Source: Acidimicrobiia bacterium
GTDB taxonomy: Bacteria > Actinomycetota > Acidimicrobiia > UBA2766
Length of the DNA stretch: 45,948 nt
Assembly: GCA_020850945.1 (NCBI GenBank)
Contig: JADZDR010000006.1
Span: 1 to 45,948, forward strand
Direction: 5' to 3'
Below, piece after piece: positions 8,469-16,755 of the stretch. A program made the position numbers and the translations under genes. Below the pieces are notes generated by a model. The model had not been told where the DNA came from and did no database searches. It saw nothing but the letters and a program-made list of their open reading frames with translations. Position 1 is the stretch's first letter. The number at the start of each line of letters is the position of its first letter.

Positions 8469-9607
8469 GTGTCGATCACGGCGAAGAGCCTCTCCAAGTC
8501 CTCGGCGTCGTTCCAGGCATGCAGCGAGACCCTCACCCCTCCCGCCCGGGGGGCGGCCACGAAGACGTCTTGCTCACGCGCCCGCGCCGCGATGCTCTCG
8601 GGATCCTCGCCCGTGGCGAAGGTGACGATGCCGGACTCGACCTGTTCATCGGACGAGAGTAGATCGAACCCGCGTCGCCGCACCTCGTCCCGGCAGATGC
8701 CGGCAAGATCCACAACTCGTTCCCACACGGCATCGGACCCACATTCGGCGATGAAATCCAGGGCCGCCCCGTAGGCGGCGACCGCCACCACGTTCGGCGT
8801 CCCGCCCTCGAGCGCGCGGGCCGCGGTGTCCGGTGCCCAGGCGAGATCGGCGTAGTCACCCCGCTGCAGCACCGAGTTCCAGCCCGCCTCGACGGGGCGG
8901 AGCCGTCTCCTCGCGTGACGCGACACGTACAGGAAGCCGGCGCCCGCCGGTGAGCACACCCATTTGTGTGAACCGGCTGCGGCGAAATCGACCGGTAATG
9001 CCCCGAGGTCCAGCGGCTTCACGCCGAATCCCTGCACGATGTCGGCGCACAGGAGCGCCCCGCAGCCACGCGCAAGGGCGCCGAGCCCCTCGAGGTCGGC
9101 CTCGAACCCGGCCGCGTAGTCGATCCAGGACACCGCGACCACGCGCGGCTCGGGTCCAGTCCGAAGGATGTCCCCGAACAGCTCGACCGGCCACGTGGGA
9201 GCCCCACGCGTGCGTGTGGGCGCGACGACGTCCACCTGGACTCCCCTGTCCTCCAGAGCGAGCCACGGGTAGAGGACGCTCGGGAACGTGCCACCCTGGA
9301 CGACGACTCGGTCGCCCGGGCCGAGATCGAGGCCGGTGGCGACCCAGCCCAGTCCCTGAGTCGTGTTCGTGACGAGCGCGATCTCGTCATCGGCCACACG
9401 TGTGAGGTCCGCGACGCGCCGGCGGGCGCTCTGTGTGACCACCTCGTCCACGTCGCTCGCAAGACCACCCTCGTCACGCAACCGGTCGAGCTGGGCACAG
9501 GCTGCGTGCGAGGCGCGTGTCGACACGGCACCCACGCCGGCCCAGTTGAGATAGGCGAAACGGCCGAGCGCGGGGAACAGGTCACGCCAGGCTGCGAAGT
9601 CCGACAC
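8465..9607 (-). CDS. Aminotransferase class V-fold PLP enzyme (isopenicillin-N epimerase / cysteine desulfurase-like)
   Basis: A 380 aa fold-type I PLP protein. The Schiff-base lysine lies in AAGSHKWVCSPAGAGFLYV, near residue 215. Upstream is ALLCADIVQGFG, with the Asp that contacts the pyridine nitrogen, and the phosphate-side stretch LVTNTTQGLGW. The pattern matches the class V subgroup annotated as isopenicillin-N epimerase or selenocysteine lyase. No reactive desulfurase Cys loop is recognisable, so an epimerase, lyase or transaminase role is more likely than sulfur transfer. It is the first gene of the unit with the glycosidase-like and SMP-30 genes; the ATGA overlap at 8465-8468 shows coupling. 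Confidence 0.88.
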   Translation of the reverse strand: MSDFAAWRDLFPALGRFAYLNWAGVGAVSTRASHAACAQLDRLRDEGGLASDVDEVVTQSARRRVADLTRVADDEIALVTNTTQGLGWVATGLDLGPGDRVVVQGGTFPSVLYPWLALEDRGVQVDVVAPTRTRGAPTWPVELFGDILRTGPEPRVVAVSWIDYAAGFEADLEGLGALARGCGALLCADIVQGFGVKPLDLGALPVDFAAAGSHKWVCSPAGAGFLYVSRHARRRLRPVEAGWNSVLQRGDYADLAWAPDTAARALEGGTPNVVAVAAYGAALDFIAECGSDAVWERVVDLAGICRDEVRRRGFDLLSSDEQVESGIVTFATGEDPESIAARAREQDVFVAAPRAGGVRVSLHAWNDAEDLERLFAVIDT

Positions 9608-9670
9608 CGGAACGGACTCTATTCGACGTCACCGTGAGCGGTCGAGGTGGGCATCCGTCCACGTATGCGG

Positions 9671-10255
9671 TCACACGACCGTGCCGCACCAGCCGCAGAA
9701 CACGGCATCGGACCGGACGTGCCGCCCGCAGTGCCGGCACTGTGAGAGTTCCGCGACGGGAGGGTCGGGCCGGTCGACCCGCAGGAAGTAGCCGTCCGAC
9801 CCGTCGACCGAGACATGCGCGGCGGCTGCGCCGACGAGGATGCGTTCACGTGCCGGCATCTCCGGCTCCGGCGGCGCGACCTCCTCGGCGAGCTCGGCGG
9901 CGTGCCGGCAGAAGTCTGCCGCTGCCTCGCGGTCGGCGTCCGAAACCTCGAACCGCACGTATGCCCCGGTTGTGAGGCGAATGACCAGGTCCGTCGACTC
10001 CTCGAAGTCCTCGAGCCAGACCCGGAGGAGGTAGTCGAGGGGAATCGAGGCATCGAGACGGGGTTGGTGGGAGTCGGTGAGATCGACCACGAGGAGGCGG
10101 AGGGGCGTGAGTGCGAGGACGAACGCGGCCTCGACCCCTGTCGTCTCGGGATCGGAGAAGACGACTCTCGCCTCCACGGACGCGGTCAACGATTCGTCGT
10201 CACCCAACCACCGTCGGAACCGGCGGTCGCCATTCCAGGACGCGGCGGTGTCCAT
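9671..10255 (-). CDS. Conserved hypothetical protein with C-terminal zinc ribbon
   Basis: A 194 aa protein of unknown function. Residues 1-120 alternate beta strands (VFSDPETTGVEAAFVLALTP, LRLLVVDLTD, VIRLTTGAYVRFEV) in a manner suggesting a PH-like domain, followed by a helix. The last 25 residues hold two CxxC pairs (CRHCGRHVRSDAVFCGWCG), a typical single zinc ribbon. There is no membrane segment or signal peptide. It stands alone on the minus strand and is divergent from the sigma factor unit, with 166 nt between starts. Such PH plus ribbon proteins often act as adaptors, but nothing in the sequence proves that here. Confidence 0.7.
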   Translation of the reverse strand: MDTAASWNGDRRFRRWLGDDESLTASVEARVVFSDPETTGVEAAFVLALTPLRLLVVDLTDSHQPRLDASIPLDYLLRVWLEDFEESTDLVIRLTTGAYVRFEVSDADREAAADFCRHAAELAEEVAPPEPEMPARERILVGAAAAHVSVDGSDGYFLRVDRPDPPVAELSQCRHCGRHVRSDAVFCGWCGTVV

Positions 10256-10335
10256 ATCATCGATTCGGTAATCCTCGGCGGAAACTTGACGAAGTGGACA
10301 GCGTCGATGCGTCCGGTCCCGCTGTGCAGATGTGC

Positions 10336-10361
10336 GGAATGATCAGGGGACGCACGGCGTT
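10336..10361 (+). promoter_or_regulatory. SigR-type promoter GGAAT-N18-GTT upstream of the sigma factor
   Basis: GGAAT at 10336-10340 and GTT at 10359-10361 are separated by exactly 18 nt. This is the consensus used by the Streptomyces SigR / mycobacterial SigH group. Transcription would start near 10368, about 55 nt before the ATG chosen for the sigma gene. It implies positive autoregulation of the sigR/rsrA-like pair. Confidence 0.75.
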
Positions 10362-10421
10362 TGAGTGAGTCGTCCACCGGCTTGGCATGTGCCATCGCCG
10401 GGTCTCGTGTCTGGGGTTCCC

Positions 10422-10994
10422 ATGGGCGTCTGCAACGAGGTCACCGAAACCGGCCCGCACTCGGTCGAGGAGACTGCTTTCGGGACACATGTCCTGCCCG
10501 AGATCGACGTGTTGCACCGCGTCGCCCTTTCCATCACGCGTGACACGGGTGAAGCCGAGGACCTCGTGCAGGAAACCCTGCTCCGGGCGTACCGGGCGAT
10601 CTGTTCCTTCGACGGCCGTCATGCGCGGGCCTGGCTGCTCACGATCATGCGCAACACGCACGCGAGCCGGATGCGCAAGCGCCGTCCCGCTGTCGTACAC
10701 GATCCCGACGCGGCACTCGCGGTGCGCGACGACGCGTGGGGTGACCGCCCGGTGGAGGAGATCGTCGTGGACGTCACGTTCGACGCGGCCCTCACGGAGG
10801 CGCTCCTCGCCCTGCCCGTACCGTTCCGCGAGGCGGTCGAGCTCGTCGACGTGCAGGGGCTCTCCTACCGGGAGGCGGCGGAAGCCCTCGGTGTCCCGCT
10901 TGGTACGATCATGAGTCGGCTGCACAGGGCGCGCGGTCGCTTGCGTGACGCTCTGACGCAGGCCGGTGTGAGCCCCCTCGGAGGAACCGCATGA
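10422..10994 (+). CDS. sigR: ECF RNA polymerase sigma factor, SigR/SigH-like
   Basis: A 190 aa extracytoplasmic-function sigma factor. Region 2 spans about residues 25-85, with EAEDLVQETLLRAYRAICSF and the -10 recognition helix ARAWLLTIMRNTHASRMRKR. Region 4 spans about 125-180, with LPVPFREAVELVDVQGLSY and the helix-turn-helix LGVPLGTIMSRLHRARGRL. In the SigR group the protein directs transcription of thiol-stress genes (thioredoxin, mycothiol and protease genes) when its anti-sigma factor is oxidised. The assignment rests on the RsrA-like partner overlapping by 4 nt and on a consensus SigR promoter upstream. The ATG at 10422 is chosen as start. In-frame GTG codons at 10365 and 10389 could give an N-terminally extended isoform. 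Confidence 0.88.
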   Translation: MGVCNEVTETGPHSVEETAFGTHVLPEIDVLHRVALSITRDTGEAEDLVQETLLRAYRAICSFDGRHARAWLLTIMRNTHASRMRKRRPAVVHDPDAALAVRDDAWGDRPVEEIVVDVTFDAALTEALLALPVPFREAVELVDVQGLSYREAAEALGVPLGTIMSRLHRARGRLRDALTQAGVSPLGGTA

Positions 10995-11284
10995 ACGATG
11001 CGCACACGCACGGGCATCCCGTCATGCATTGCGAAGAGGTGCTCATCGTCCTCCAGACCTGGATCGACGAGCAGCTCGAGGAGGCGGTCTCGGGGCAGGT
11101 GACGAGCCACATCGAACGATGTACGCACTGCGACAGCGAGGCGAAGTCCTACATCCGCCTCAAGGCGGCCCTGCGCCGGCAGCGCTCAGTTTGTGACGAG
11201 GTCGTCGTCGAACGCCTCCAGATATTCGGACGTCGCCTCTGCGACGGCAGTCTGCCGGATCGGCACCCCGAACCACCCTGTTGA
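10991..11284 (+). CDS. rsrA: Zinc-containing redox-sensing anti-sigma factor, RsrA-like
   Basis: A 97 aa ZAS-type anti-sigma factor that should bind and silence the adjacent sigma factor when reduced and release it when oxidised. The zinc and redox residues are C14, H40, C44 and C47. Their spacing equals the C11-H37-C41-C44 set known for Streptomyces RsrA. Three further cysteines (68, 84 and 97) occupy an extended C-terminal tail. There is no membrane segment, so it acts in the cytoplasm. The start overlaps the sigma stop (ATGA at 10991), a layout that favours 1:1 production. It ends 6 nt from the convergent nadE. Confidence 0.88.
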   Translation: MNDAHTHGHPVMHCEEVLIVLQTWIDEQLEEAVSGQVTSHIERCTHCDSEAKSYIRLKAALRRQRSVCDEVVVERLQIFGRRLCDGSLPDRHPEPPC

Positions 11285-11290
11285 ATCAGC

Positions 11291-13135
11291 TCATGCGCCC
11301 GCGAACCCGTTCGTGACGGGTAGGCGCCTGTCCCGCCCGAACGCCTTGGGCGTGATCCTGACACCGGGCGCGTACTGGCGACGCTTGTACTCGCTGCGGT
11401 CGACGAGACGCACGATCCGGTTCACCGTCGCCTCGTCGGCGATGCCCGCCGCCACGATCTCGGAGGCAACCATGTCGTGTTCCACGTACGCCTCGAGGAT
11501 CGGGTCGAGAACCTCGTATGGGGGCAAGGAGTCGCTGTCGAGCTGATCCGGCCTGAGCTCGGCGGACGGCGGCTTGCCGAGGACGCTGTCGGGGATCAGA
11601 TCGGTACCGGCAAGCTTGTTCCGATGGCGGGCGAGATCGTAGACGAGTGTCTTGGGCACGTCCTTGAGAACAGCGAAGCCCCCCGCCATGTCCCCGTACA
11701 AGGTGCAGTAGCCGGTGGCGACCTCGCTCTTGTTCCCCGTCGAGAGGACGATGGCGCCGAACTTGTTGGAGAACGCCATGAGGAACATGCCGCGCAGACG
11801 CGCCTGCAGGTTCTCCTCGGCCACACCCGACTCCGTACCCTCGAAAAGTGGCTCGAGCGTGCCGAGTACGTGCTCGAAGGACTCCGTGACGGGAACGACG
11901 AGGAACTGCATGCCCAGGTTGTCGGCGAGCGCCCGTGCGTCCGAGATGGAGTGCTCCGACGAATAGGGGGACGGCATCGAGATCCCCGCGAGGTTGTCTG
12001 CCCCGATCGCGTCGGCAGCGATGACGGCAGTGAGGCTCGAGTCGATTCCGCCCGAGAGCCCGACAACCGCAGTCGTGAACCCGTTCTTGTGCAGATAGTC
12101 GTGCACCCCGAGCACGAGCGCGTCATAGGCCTCCTCGGCCCGCTCCGGCAGAGACGTCGGCGTCTGCCACGCGTCCGGCATCGGCGGCTGGGCGGCGACG
12201 GCGTGCAGGCGGGCTTGTCCGGCGCCCACCTGCGGGGCCGCCAGATCGGAGGGATGCACCTTGTCTATGGGAACGACCTCGCCGGACGCGTCACGCGCGG
12301 CAGCGTCGAGATCGATCACGTCGAGATCGAGAGGAGTCCACGCGCGTGGTCGCGGGTCGCGGAGGCGGCGCCGGAAGGCGGCCGCACAGTCCACATCCCA
12401 GACGGCGAGGGTCGCCTCGAACTGCGGAGCAGCCGCGACGAGGGCTCCCTCGGCGTCGAAGAGCATCGACCCGCCGTCGAACACGAGCTCGTCCTGACCA
12501 CCGACCATGTTCACGAACACGAGGGGACAGGCCGAGTCCGACGCCCGGGTCGCGAGCATCGAGCGCCGCCACCCCATCTTGCCCAGATGGAACGGCGACC
12601 CGTTCACGTTCAAGGCGAGCTCGGCACCTGCCCGGGCATGATCGAGCAGGGGCCCGTCCGGTACCCAGAGGTCCTCGCAGATCGTGATGCCGATCGTCAC
12701 ACCGTGCAGGGCGACAAGAGGCCCGGACTGGGCGCCCGCCGCGAAGTAGCGCTGCTCGTCGAAGACCCCGTAGTTCGGGAGGCGACGCTTGTGGTAGTGA
12801 CCGACCACTTGGCCGCGGGCGCAGACGGCCGCGGCATTGAACAGGTCGCCGTTGCGATGCACGGTTCCGACTACGAGCACGACGTCCCGCACACTCGACG
12901 CAACCTTGACGAGTGCCTCCTCCGCCTCTGCGATGAACGCCGGTTTCAGAAGCAGGTCCTCGGGGGGATAGCCGGTGAGCACGAGCTCGGGGAAGCAGAC
13001 GATGTCACAGCCGGCCTGCGCGGCACGCTCGGCATAGTCGACGATCAGGTCGGCGTTGCCGTCCAGATCGCCCACGGTCGGGTTCACCTGAGCTGCACCG
13101 ACCCTTATCCGCACGTCGCCTCTCGATCTCTCCAC
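11291..13135 (-). CDS. nadE: Glutamine-dependent NAD(+) synthetase
   Basis: Final step of NAD synthesis: ATP-dependent amidation of nicotinic acid adenine dinucleotide with ammonia from glutamine. The 614 aa product has the two expected domains. Residues 1-270 are a nitrilase-fold glutaminase with Glu in FPELVLTGYPPEDLL, Lys in KRRLPNYGVFDE and the nucleophile Cys in ITICEDLWVPDG. Residues 320-600 are the synthetase, with the ATP-PPase loop VVGLSGGIDSSLTAV. The ATG at 13135 is taken as start. The fold begins at VRIRVGAAQVNP, so a start eight codons later is possible. The gene is divergent from glnE, and both enzymes depend on the glutamine pool. Confidence 0.96.
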   Translation of the reverse strand: MERSRGDVRIRVGAAQVNPTVGDLDGNADLIVDYAERAAQAGCDIVCFPELVLTGYPPEDLLLKPAFIAEAEEALVKVASSVRDVVLVVGTVHRNGDLFNAAAVCARGQVVGHYHKRRLPNYGVFDEQRYFAAGAQSGPLVALHGVTIGITICEDLWVPDGPLLDHARAGAELALNVNGSPFHLGKMGWRRSMLATRASDSACPLVFVNMVGGQDELVFDGGSMLFDAEGALVAAAPQFEATLAVWDVDCAAAFRRRLRDPRPRAWTPLDLDVIDLDAAARDASGEVVPIDKVHPSDLAAPQVGAGQARLHAVAAQPPMPDAWQTPTSLPERAEEAYDALVLGVHDYLHKNGFTTAVVGLSGGIDSSLTAVIAADAIGADNLAGISMPSPYSSEHSISDARALADNLGMQFLVVPVTESFEHVLGTLEPLFEGTESGVAEENLQARLRGMFLMAFSNKFGAIVLSTGNKSEVATGYCTLYGDMAGGFAVLKDVPKTLVYDLARHRNKLAGTDLIPDSVLGKPPSAELRPDQLDSDSLPPYEVLDPILEAYVEHDMVASEIVAAGIADEATVNRIVRLVDRSEYKRRQYAPGVRITPKAFGRDRRLPVTNGFAGA

Positions 13136-13239
13136 ATGCCGAGTTGGTCACACCCTCGGAGAGGAGAAGGATAGGACCGCGGCGGCCACCGCGTTCCGGG
13201 GACTGGCTGCACCGGCTCCGTTCGTCCACACTTGCCCCG

Positions 13240-16131
13240 ATGGCGAAGCACCCCCACGTCGACCTGTCACCCCTCGCGCCGCACATCGGGGGACTGAGCG
13301 GCGAGGCCCGAGCCTCGCTCGGAGCCGAGCTGGCAGCCTGCGCAGATCCCGGTCGGGCGGTCCTGGCACTCGCGGGGATCCTCGAGGCCGACCGGGATGT
13401 GGCACCCACCGTCCTCGCCCAGGATGCCGGACGGCGCGCTCTGGTCACGCTGCTCGCCGCCTCACGGTCGATAGGGCAGTGGCTTCGCTCCCACCCGGAC
13501 GAGGCGGGGCCGCTCGCGTCTGCGACTGCGAGTGCGCCTCTGCCCGGCGTGGACACCCTGACCGAGATGGCGCGGTGCGAGGCCGAGGCGGCGGGTGACC
13601 CGATCGTGAACCTGCGCCGTTTCCGGCGCCGCTGGTTCATGCGGATCGCCCTCCGAGACCTTCTCATGCTCGCCCCGTTCGAGGAGGTCGGAACCGACCT
13701 CTCCGACCTCGCAGACGCCTGCCTCGAAGCTGCACTCCTCATCGCCACGGAGGGAGATGAGGCACAGCTCGCGATCGTGGCCATGGGCAAGCACGGTGGA
13801 CGGGAGCTCAACTACGCGTCCGATGTCGACGTCCTCTTCATCGGGGAGGACGACGCACCGGCGAAACGGCTCCTCTCGATCATGGCGCACCCCTCACCCG
13901 AGGGCATCGTGTGGAGGACGGACGCCGACCTCCGCCCCGAAGGCAGGGCGGGCCGCCTCGTGCGCTCGCTCGGTGCGTACGAGGCGTACTACCAGCGCTG
14001 GGCGGACGCGTGGGAGCTGCAGGCCCTGCTCAAGCGCAGGCCCGCGGCCGGTGATCTCACGCAGGGGCACGAGTTCTGCGCCATGTCGGGACGCTTCCTC
14101 TGGGACGAACCGCTGCCGGCAGATGCCCTCGAGGAGCTGCGCGGCATGAAGGCGCGCACGGAGGAGAAGGTGACGTCGGCGGGGCTGTCCGATCGCGAGG
14201 TCAAGCTCGGCCCGGGGGGGATCCGCGACGTCGAGTTCGCGGTCCAGCTCCTCCAGCTCGTCCATGGACGCGGTGATCCGGACATCAGGTCGAACAACAC
14301 TCTCGAGGCGCTCGAACAGCTCTCGGCGGCGGGGTACGTGTCCGTACGTGACGCCGAGGTCCTCTCCACCGCCTACCGGAAGCTGCGGTCCGTCGAGCAC
14401 ATGCTGCAGCTCGACTCCGAATCCCAGACCCACTCCCTGCCGACGGGGCAGGAGCACCTCGAACGGCTCGCGCGGCTCCTCGGGTTCCGGGCCGACGCGG
14501 CCGACTCCGCCACGGATCACTTCCTCGACGATTTCCGCGAGAACCTCGCGACTGTCCGCAGCGTGCACGAACGCCTCTTCTACCGACCGCTTCTCGAAGC
14601 CTTCGCGCATCAGGCAACGGCCGACAGTGACGGGCAGCTCACGGAGACGGCCGCCGAAGAACGGCTTGCCGCATTCGGCTTCGCAGACGCCCGTGCCACA
14701 CGACGTGCGCTCGAGACCCTGACGTCGGGCCTGTCGCGACGCTCGAATCTCATGGCAGCGACCCTGCCCCTCGTTCTCGACTGGCTGTCAGGCACTCCGG
14801 ATCCCGACCTCGGGCTCCTCATGCTCGAGCGCATCACGAGTGACCGCCACCGGGCCGAGACGCTGACGGCGATATTCCGCGAGTCACCACTCGCCGCGCA
14901 ACGCCTCTGCACTCTCATCGGCACGAGCCGGAGCATCGGCGAAGGGCTCGAGAGCTTCCCCGAGCTCCTTCTCATGCTGGAGGACGACTCGCAGCTCGCC
15001 CGGGTTCACACGCGGGACGAGCTCGTCGAGGGAGCCTCGCGCCAGCTCGCGTGGCGGGAGGACAGCGAAGGACACAAAGCAGGGCTGCGGCGGTTCGTGA
15101 GACGTGAGCGCACTCGGATCGGCATCCGCGACATCCTCGGCTTCACCGACCCCGACGGTGTGGCCGCAGAGCTCACCGCTCTCGCCGAGGCATGCCTCGA
15201 AGCGGGACTCCGGTCCGTCGCCGCCGACACAGCGGACCTCCCCCCCATCGCCGTCATCGGCATGGGGCGGCTCGGAGGCGGGGAGCTCGCCTACACCTCT
15301 GATGTCGACATCCTCCTCGTCTACGGAGATGGCACGCACACAGGTACGGGATCGGAGGCATGGGAGGAGTCCCGTACCGTCGAGAAGACCGCCAAGGCAC
15401 TCGTCGATCGCGTGGCGGCGCACACGGCCGATGGCCTCGCCTTCGACGTAGACCTCGACCTCCGCCCCGAGGGCAAGAGCGGCGTCATCGCGAGACGCCT
15501 GCCTGCCTACGTCCAGTACTGGGAGAGATGGGCGGAGACATGGGAGTTCCAGGCGCTGCTCCGGGCCCGACCCGTCGCGGGGGATCCCGATCTCGGAGCC
15601 GCCTTCATGGCTGCCGCGGAGCCGTTCGTGTACCGCGACCCCTTCCCTGAGCAGTGGCTCGCAGACGTGCGCCTCATGAAGGCACGCATCGACCGCGAAC
15701 GCCTGCCCAAGGGCACAGATCCGCACTTCCACCTCAAGCTGGGACGGGGTGGGCTCGTCGAGATCGAGTTCGCTGTCCAACTCCTCCAGCTCCGGTACGG
15801 CGCCACCGACCCGACAGTCCGTACCGCATCCACACACCTCGCGATCGAGGCCTTGGTCGAGAGCGGCCACGTGTCAGGCGACACGGGCGACCGGCTCGAC
15901 ACGGCGTACGCCTTCGTGAACCGGGTCCGCAACCGCATGGCTCTGCTCGACATCCGTGACACGTCCCGTCTTCCCGCCAGTGTCGAGGACTTGGACCGCC
16001 TCGCCCGCTCCCTCGGCTATGCGCACCATCCGGCCGGGTCTCTGCGCGAGGACTACCGGCGGGTCACGCGCCTCGCCCACAACGCCGCCGACGCCATCCT
16101 CTACCCGGAGGGACCGGCGTCGTGGCGCTGA
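13240..16131 (+). CDS. glnE: Bifunctional glutamine synthetase adenylyltransferase/adenylyl-removing enzyme
   Basis: Modifies and demodifies a tyrosine of adenylylatable glutamine synthetase, setting its activity to nitrogen status. The 963 aa length is typical. Two nucleotidyltransferase domains are clear, each with the metal-binding Asp pair: GKHGGRELNYASDVDVLFIG near residue 185 (adenylyl-removing half) and GMGRLGGGELAYTSDVDILLVY near residue 675 (adenylyltransferase half). Each is followed by a DLRPEG(K/R)-containing strand and a helical GlnD/UR-like segment. The ATG at 13240 is preferred to the in-frame GTG/ATG region at 13144, because the extra 32 residues are low-quality Arg-rich sequence. 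Its likely target GlnA1, with the modifiable Tyr, is 3 kb downstream. Confidence 0.97.
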   Translation: MAKHPHVDLSPLAPHIGGLSGEARASLGAELAACADPGRAVLALAGILEADRDVAPTVLAQDAGRRALVTLLAASRSIGQWLRSHPDEAGPLASATASAPLPGVDTLTEMARCEAEAAGDPIVNLRRFRRRWFMRIALRDLLMLAPFEEVGTDLSDLADACLEAALLIATEGDEAQLAIVAMGKHGGRELNYASDVDVLFIGEDDAPAKRLLSIMAHPSPEGIVWRTDADLRPEGRAGRLVRSLGAYEAYYQRWADAWELQALLKRRPAAGDLTQGHEFCAMSGRFLWDEPLPADALEELRGMKARTEEKVTSAGLSDREVKLGPGGIRDVEFAVQLLQLVHGRGDPDIRSNNTLEALEQLSAAGYVSVRDAEVLSTAYRKLRSVEHMLQLDSESQTHSLPTGQEHLERLARLLGFRADAADSATDHFLDDFRENLATVRSVHERLFYRPLLEAFAHQATADSDGQLTETAAEERLAAFGFADARATRRALETLTSGLSRRSNLMAATLPLVLDWLSGTPDPDLGLLMLERITSDRHRAETLTAIFRESPLAAQRLCTLIGTSRSIGEGLESFPELLLMLEDDSQLARVHTRDELVEGASRQLAWREDSEGHKAGLRRFVRRERTRIGIRDILGFTDPDGVAAELTALAEACLEAGLRSVAADTADLPPIAVIGMGRLGGGELAYTSDVDILLVYGDGTHTGTGSEAWEESRTVEKTAKALVDRVAAHTADGLAFDVDLDLRPEGKSGVIARRLPAYVQYWERWAETWEFQALLRARPVAGDPDLGAAFMAAAEPFVYRDPFPEQWLADVRLMKARIDRERLPKGTDPHFHLKLGRGGLVEIEFAVQLLQLRYGATDPTVRTASTHLAIEALVESGHVSGDTGDRLDTAYAFVNRVRNRMALLDIRDTSRLPASVEDLDRLARSLGYAHHPAGSLREDYRRVTRLAHNAADAILYPEGPASWR

Positions 16132-16150
16132 TACACCGCTCCCCCCCAAG

Positions 16151-16194
16151 ACTGGGTACCTGAGCGGCGATATATCGCCGCTCAGGTACCCAGT
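16151..16194. terminator. Perfect 44-nt palindrome between convergent glnE and CBS gene
   Basis: The two 22-nt arms are exact reverse complements around a TATA centre at 16171-16174. The element starts 19 nt after the glnE stop and overlaps the last four codons plus stop of the CBS gene. It can form a 20 bp hairpin in either transcript, but neither side has a U-tract. It is best read as a bidirectional U-less terminator or RNA-stabilising hairpin. Confidence 0.65.
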
Positions 16195-16673
16195 TGGTGT
16201 GTGGCGAGCCAGCGGACGAGGTCGCTGCGGGAGAGGAAGCCGACGACGACACCCTCGCCGTCGATGACGGCGAGGTGGTGCATCTTGTGGAACACCATGA
16301 GGGTGGCGGCGTCCTCGATCGACTCGTCGACGCCGATGGACGAGGGGTCGTCGTCCATCGCCTCACCTGCAGTCAGGGCGGCCATCTTCTTCATTCCCTT
16401 CCGGAACTTGCGGTAGGTCCCGGGGAACTCGATGTAGGCACCGAGAAGCTCGACGAACTGGGGCTCGGGCACACGGGCGATCTCGACGATGACGTCCTCG
16501 TTCCCGAGGAAACCGAGCAGATGGCCCTCCCCATCGACGACAGGCAGGCTGCTCACGTCGTGATTCGCCATGAGCGCGACGGCGTCCTCAATCGGGGTGT
16601 CGGGATGGACACACACGGGATCGGACGTCATGAGCTCTTGCACACCGATCTCGGCTGCGTTGGGCACGGTCAA
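16182..16673 (-). CDS. CBS-domain pair protein
   Basis: A 163 aa stand-alone Bateman module. The first CBS motif covers about residues 10-60 (LMTSDPVCVHPDTPIEDAV, SLPVVDGEGHLLGFL) and the second about 105-160 (AMDDDPSSIGVDESIEDAA, HLAVIDGEGVVVGFLSRSDL). The pair is separated by a 40-residue helical insert rich in Phe, Lys and Met. CBS pairs usually bind adenine nucleotides (AMP, ATP, SAM, c-di-AMP) and regulate a partner. No partner domain is fused. The last codons lie inside the perfect palindrome shared with glnE. It is divergent from the LuxR-type regulator, with 82 nt between starts. Confidence 0.9.
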   Translation of the reverse strand: MTVPNAAEIGVQELMTSDPVCVHPDTPIEDAVALMANHDVSSLPVVDGEGHLLGFLGNEDVIVEIARVPEPQFVELLGAYIEFPGTYRKFRKGMKKMAALTAGEAMDDDPSSIGVDESIEDAATLMVFHKMHHLAVIDGEGVVVGFLSRSDLVRWLATHQLGT

Positions 16674-16755
16674 TCTGGAACCTCCGGAGCCAGGCGGTCC
16701 CCGAGAGTGTAAGGGTTCTCCTCAATGCGAGCCGACGTCATGACGATTCGAGGAC

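Noticed and set aside
11477-13174. 565-codon open frame on the plus strand
   Set aside because: It is exactly antisense to nadE, whose domains and catalytic residues are complete; the long frame is a high-GC third-position artefact.
13144-13239. Upstream extension of glnE
   Set aside because: The extra 32 codons are Arg/Pro-rich and not family-like; the ATG at 13240 gives the normal N-terminus.
13005-13811. 268-codon open frame on the minus strand across the nadE/glnE gap
   Set aside because: Ser/Arg-rich and antisense to the start of glnE; no family resemblance.
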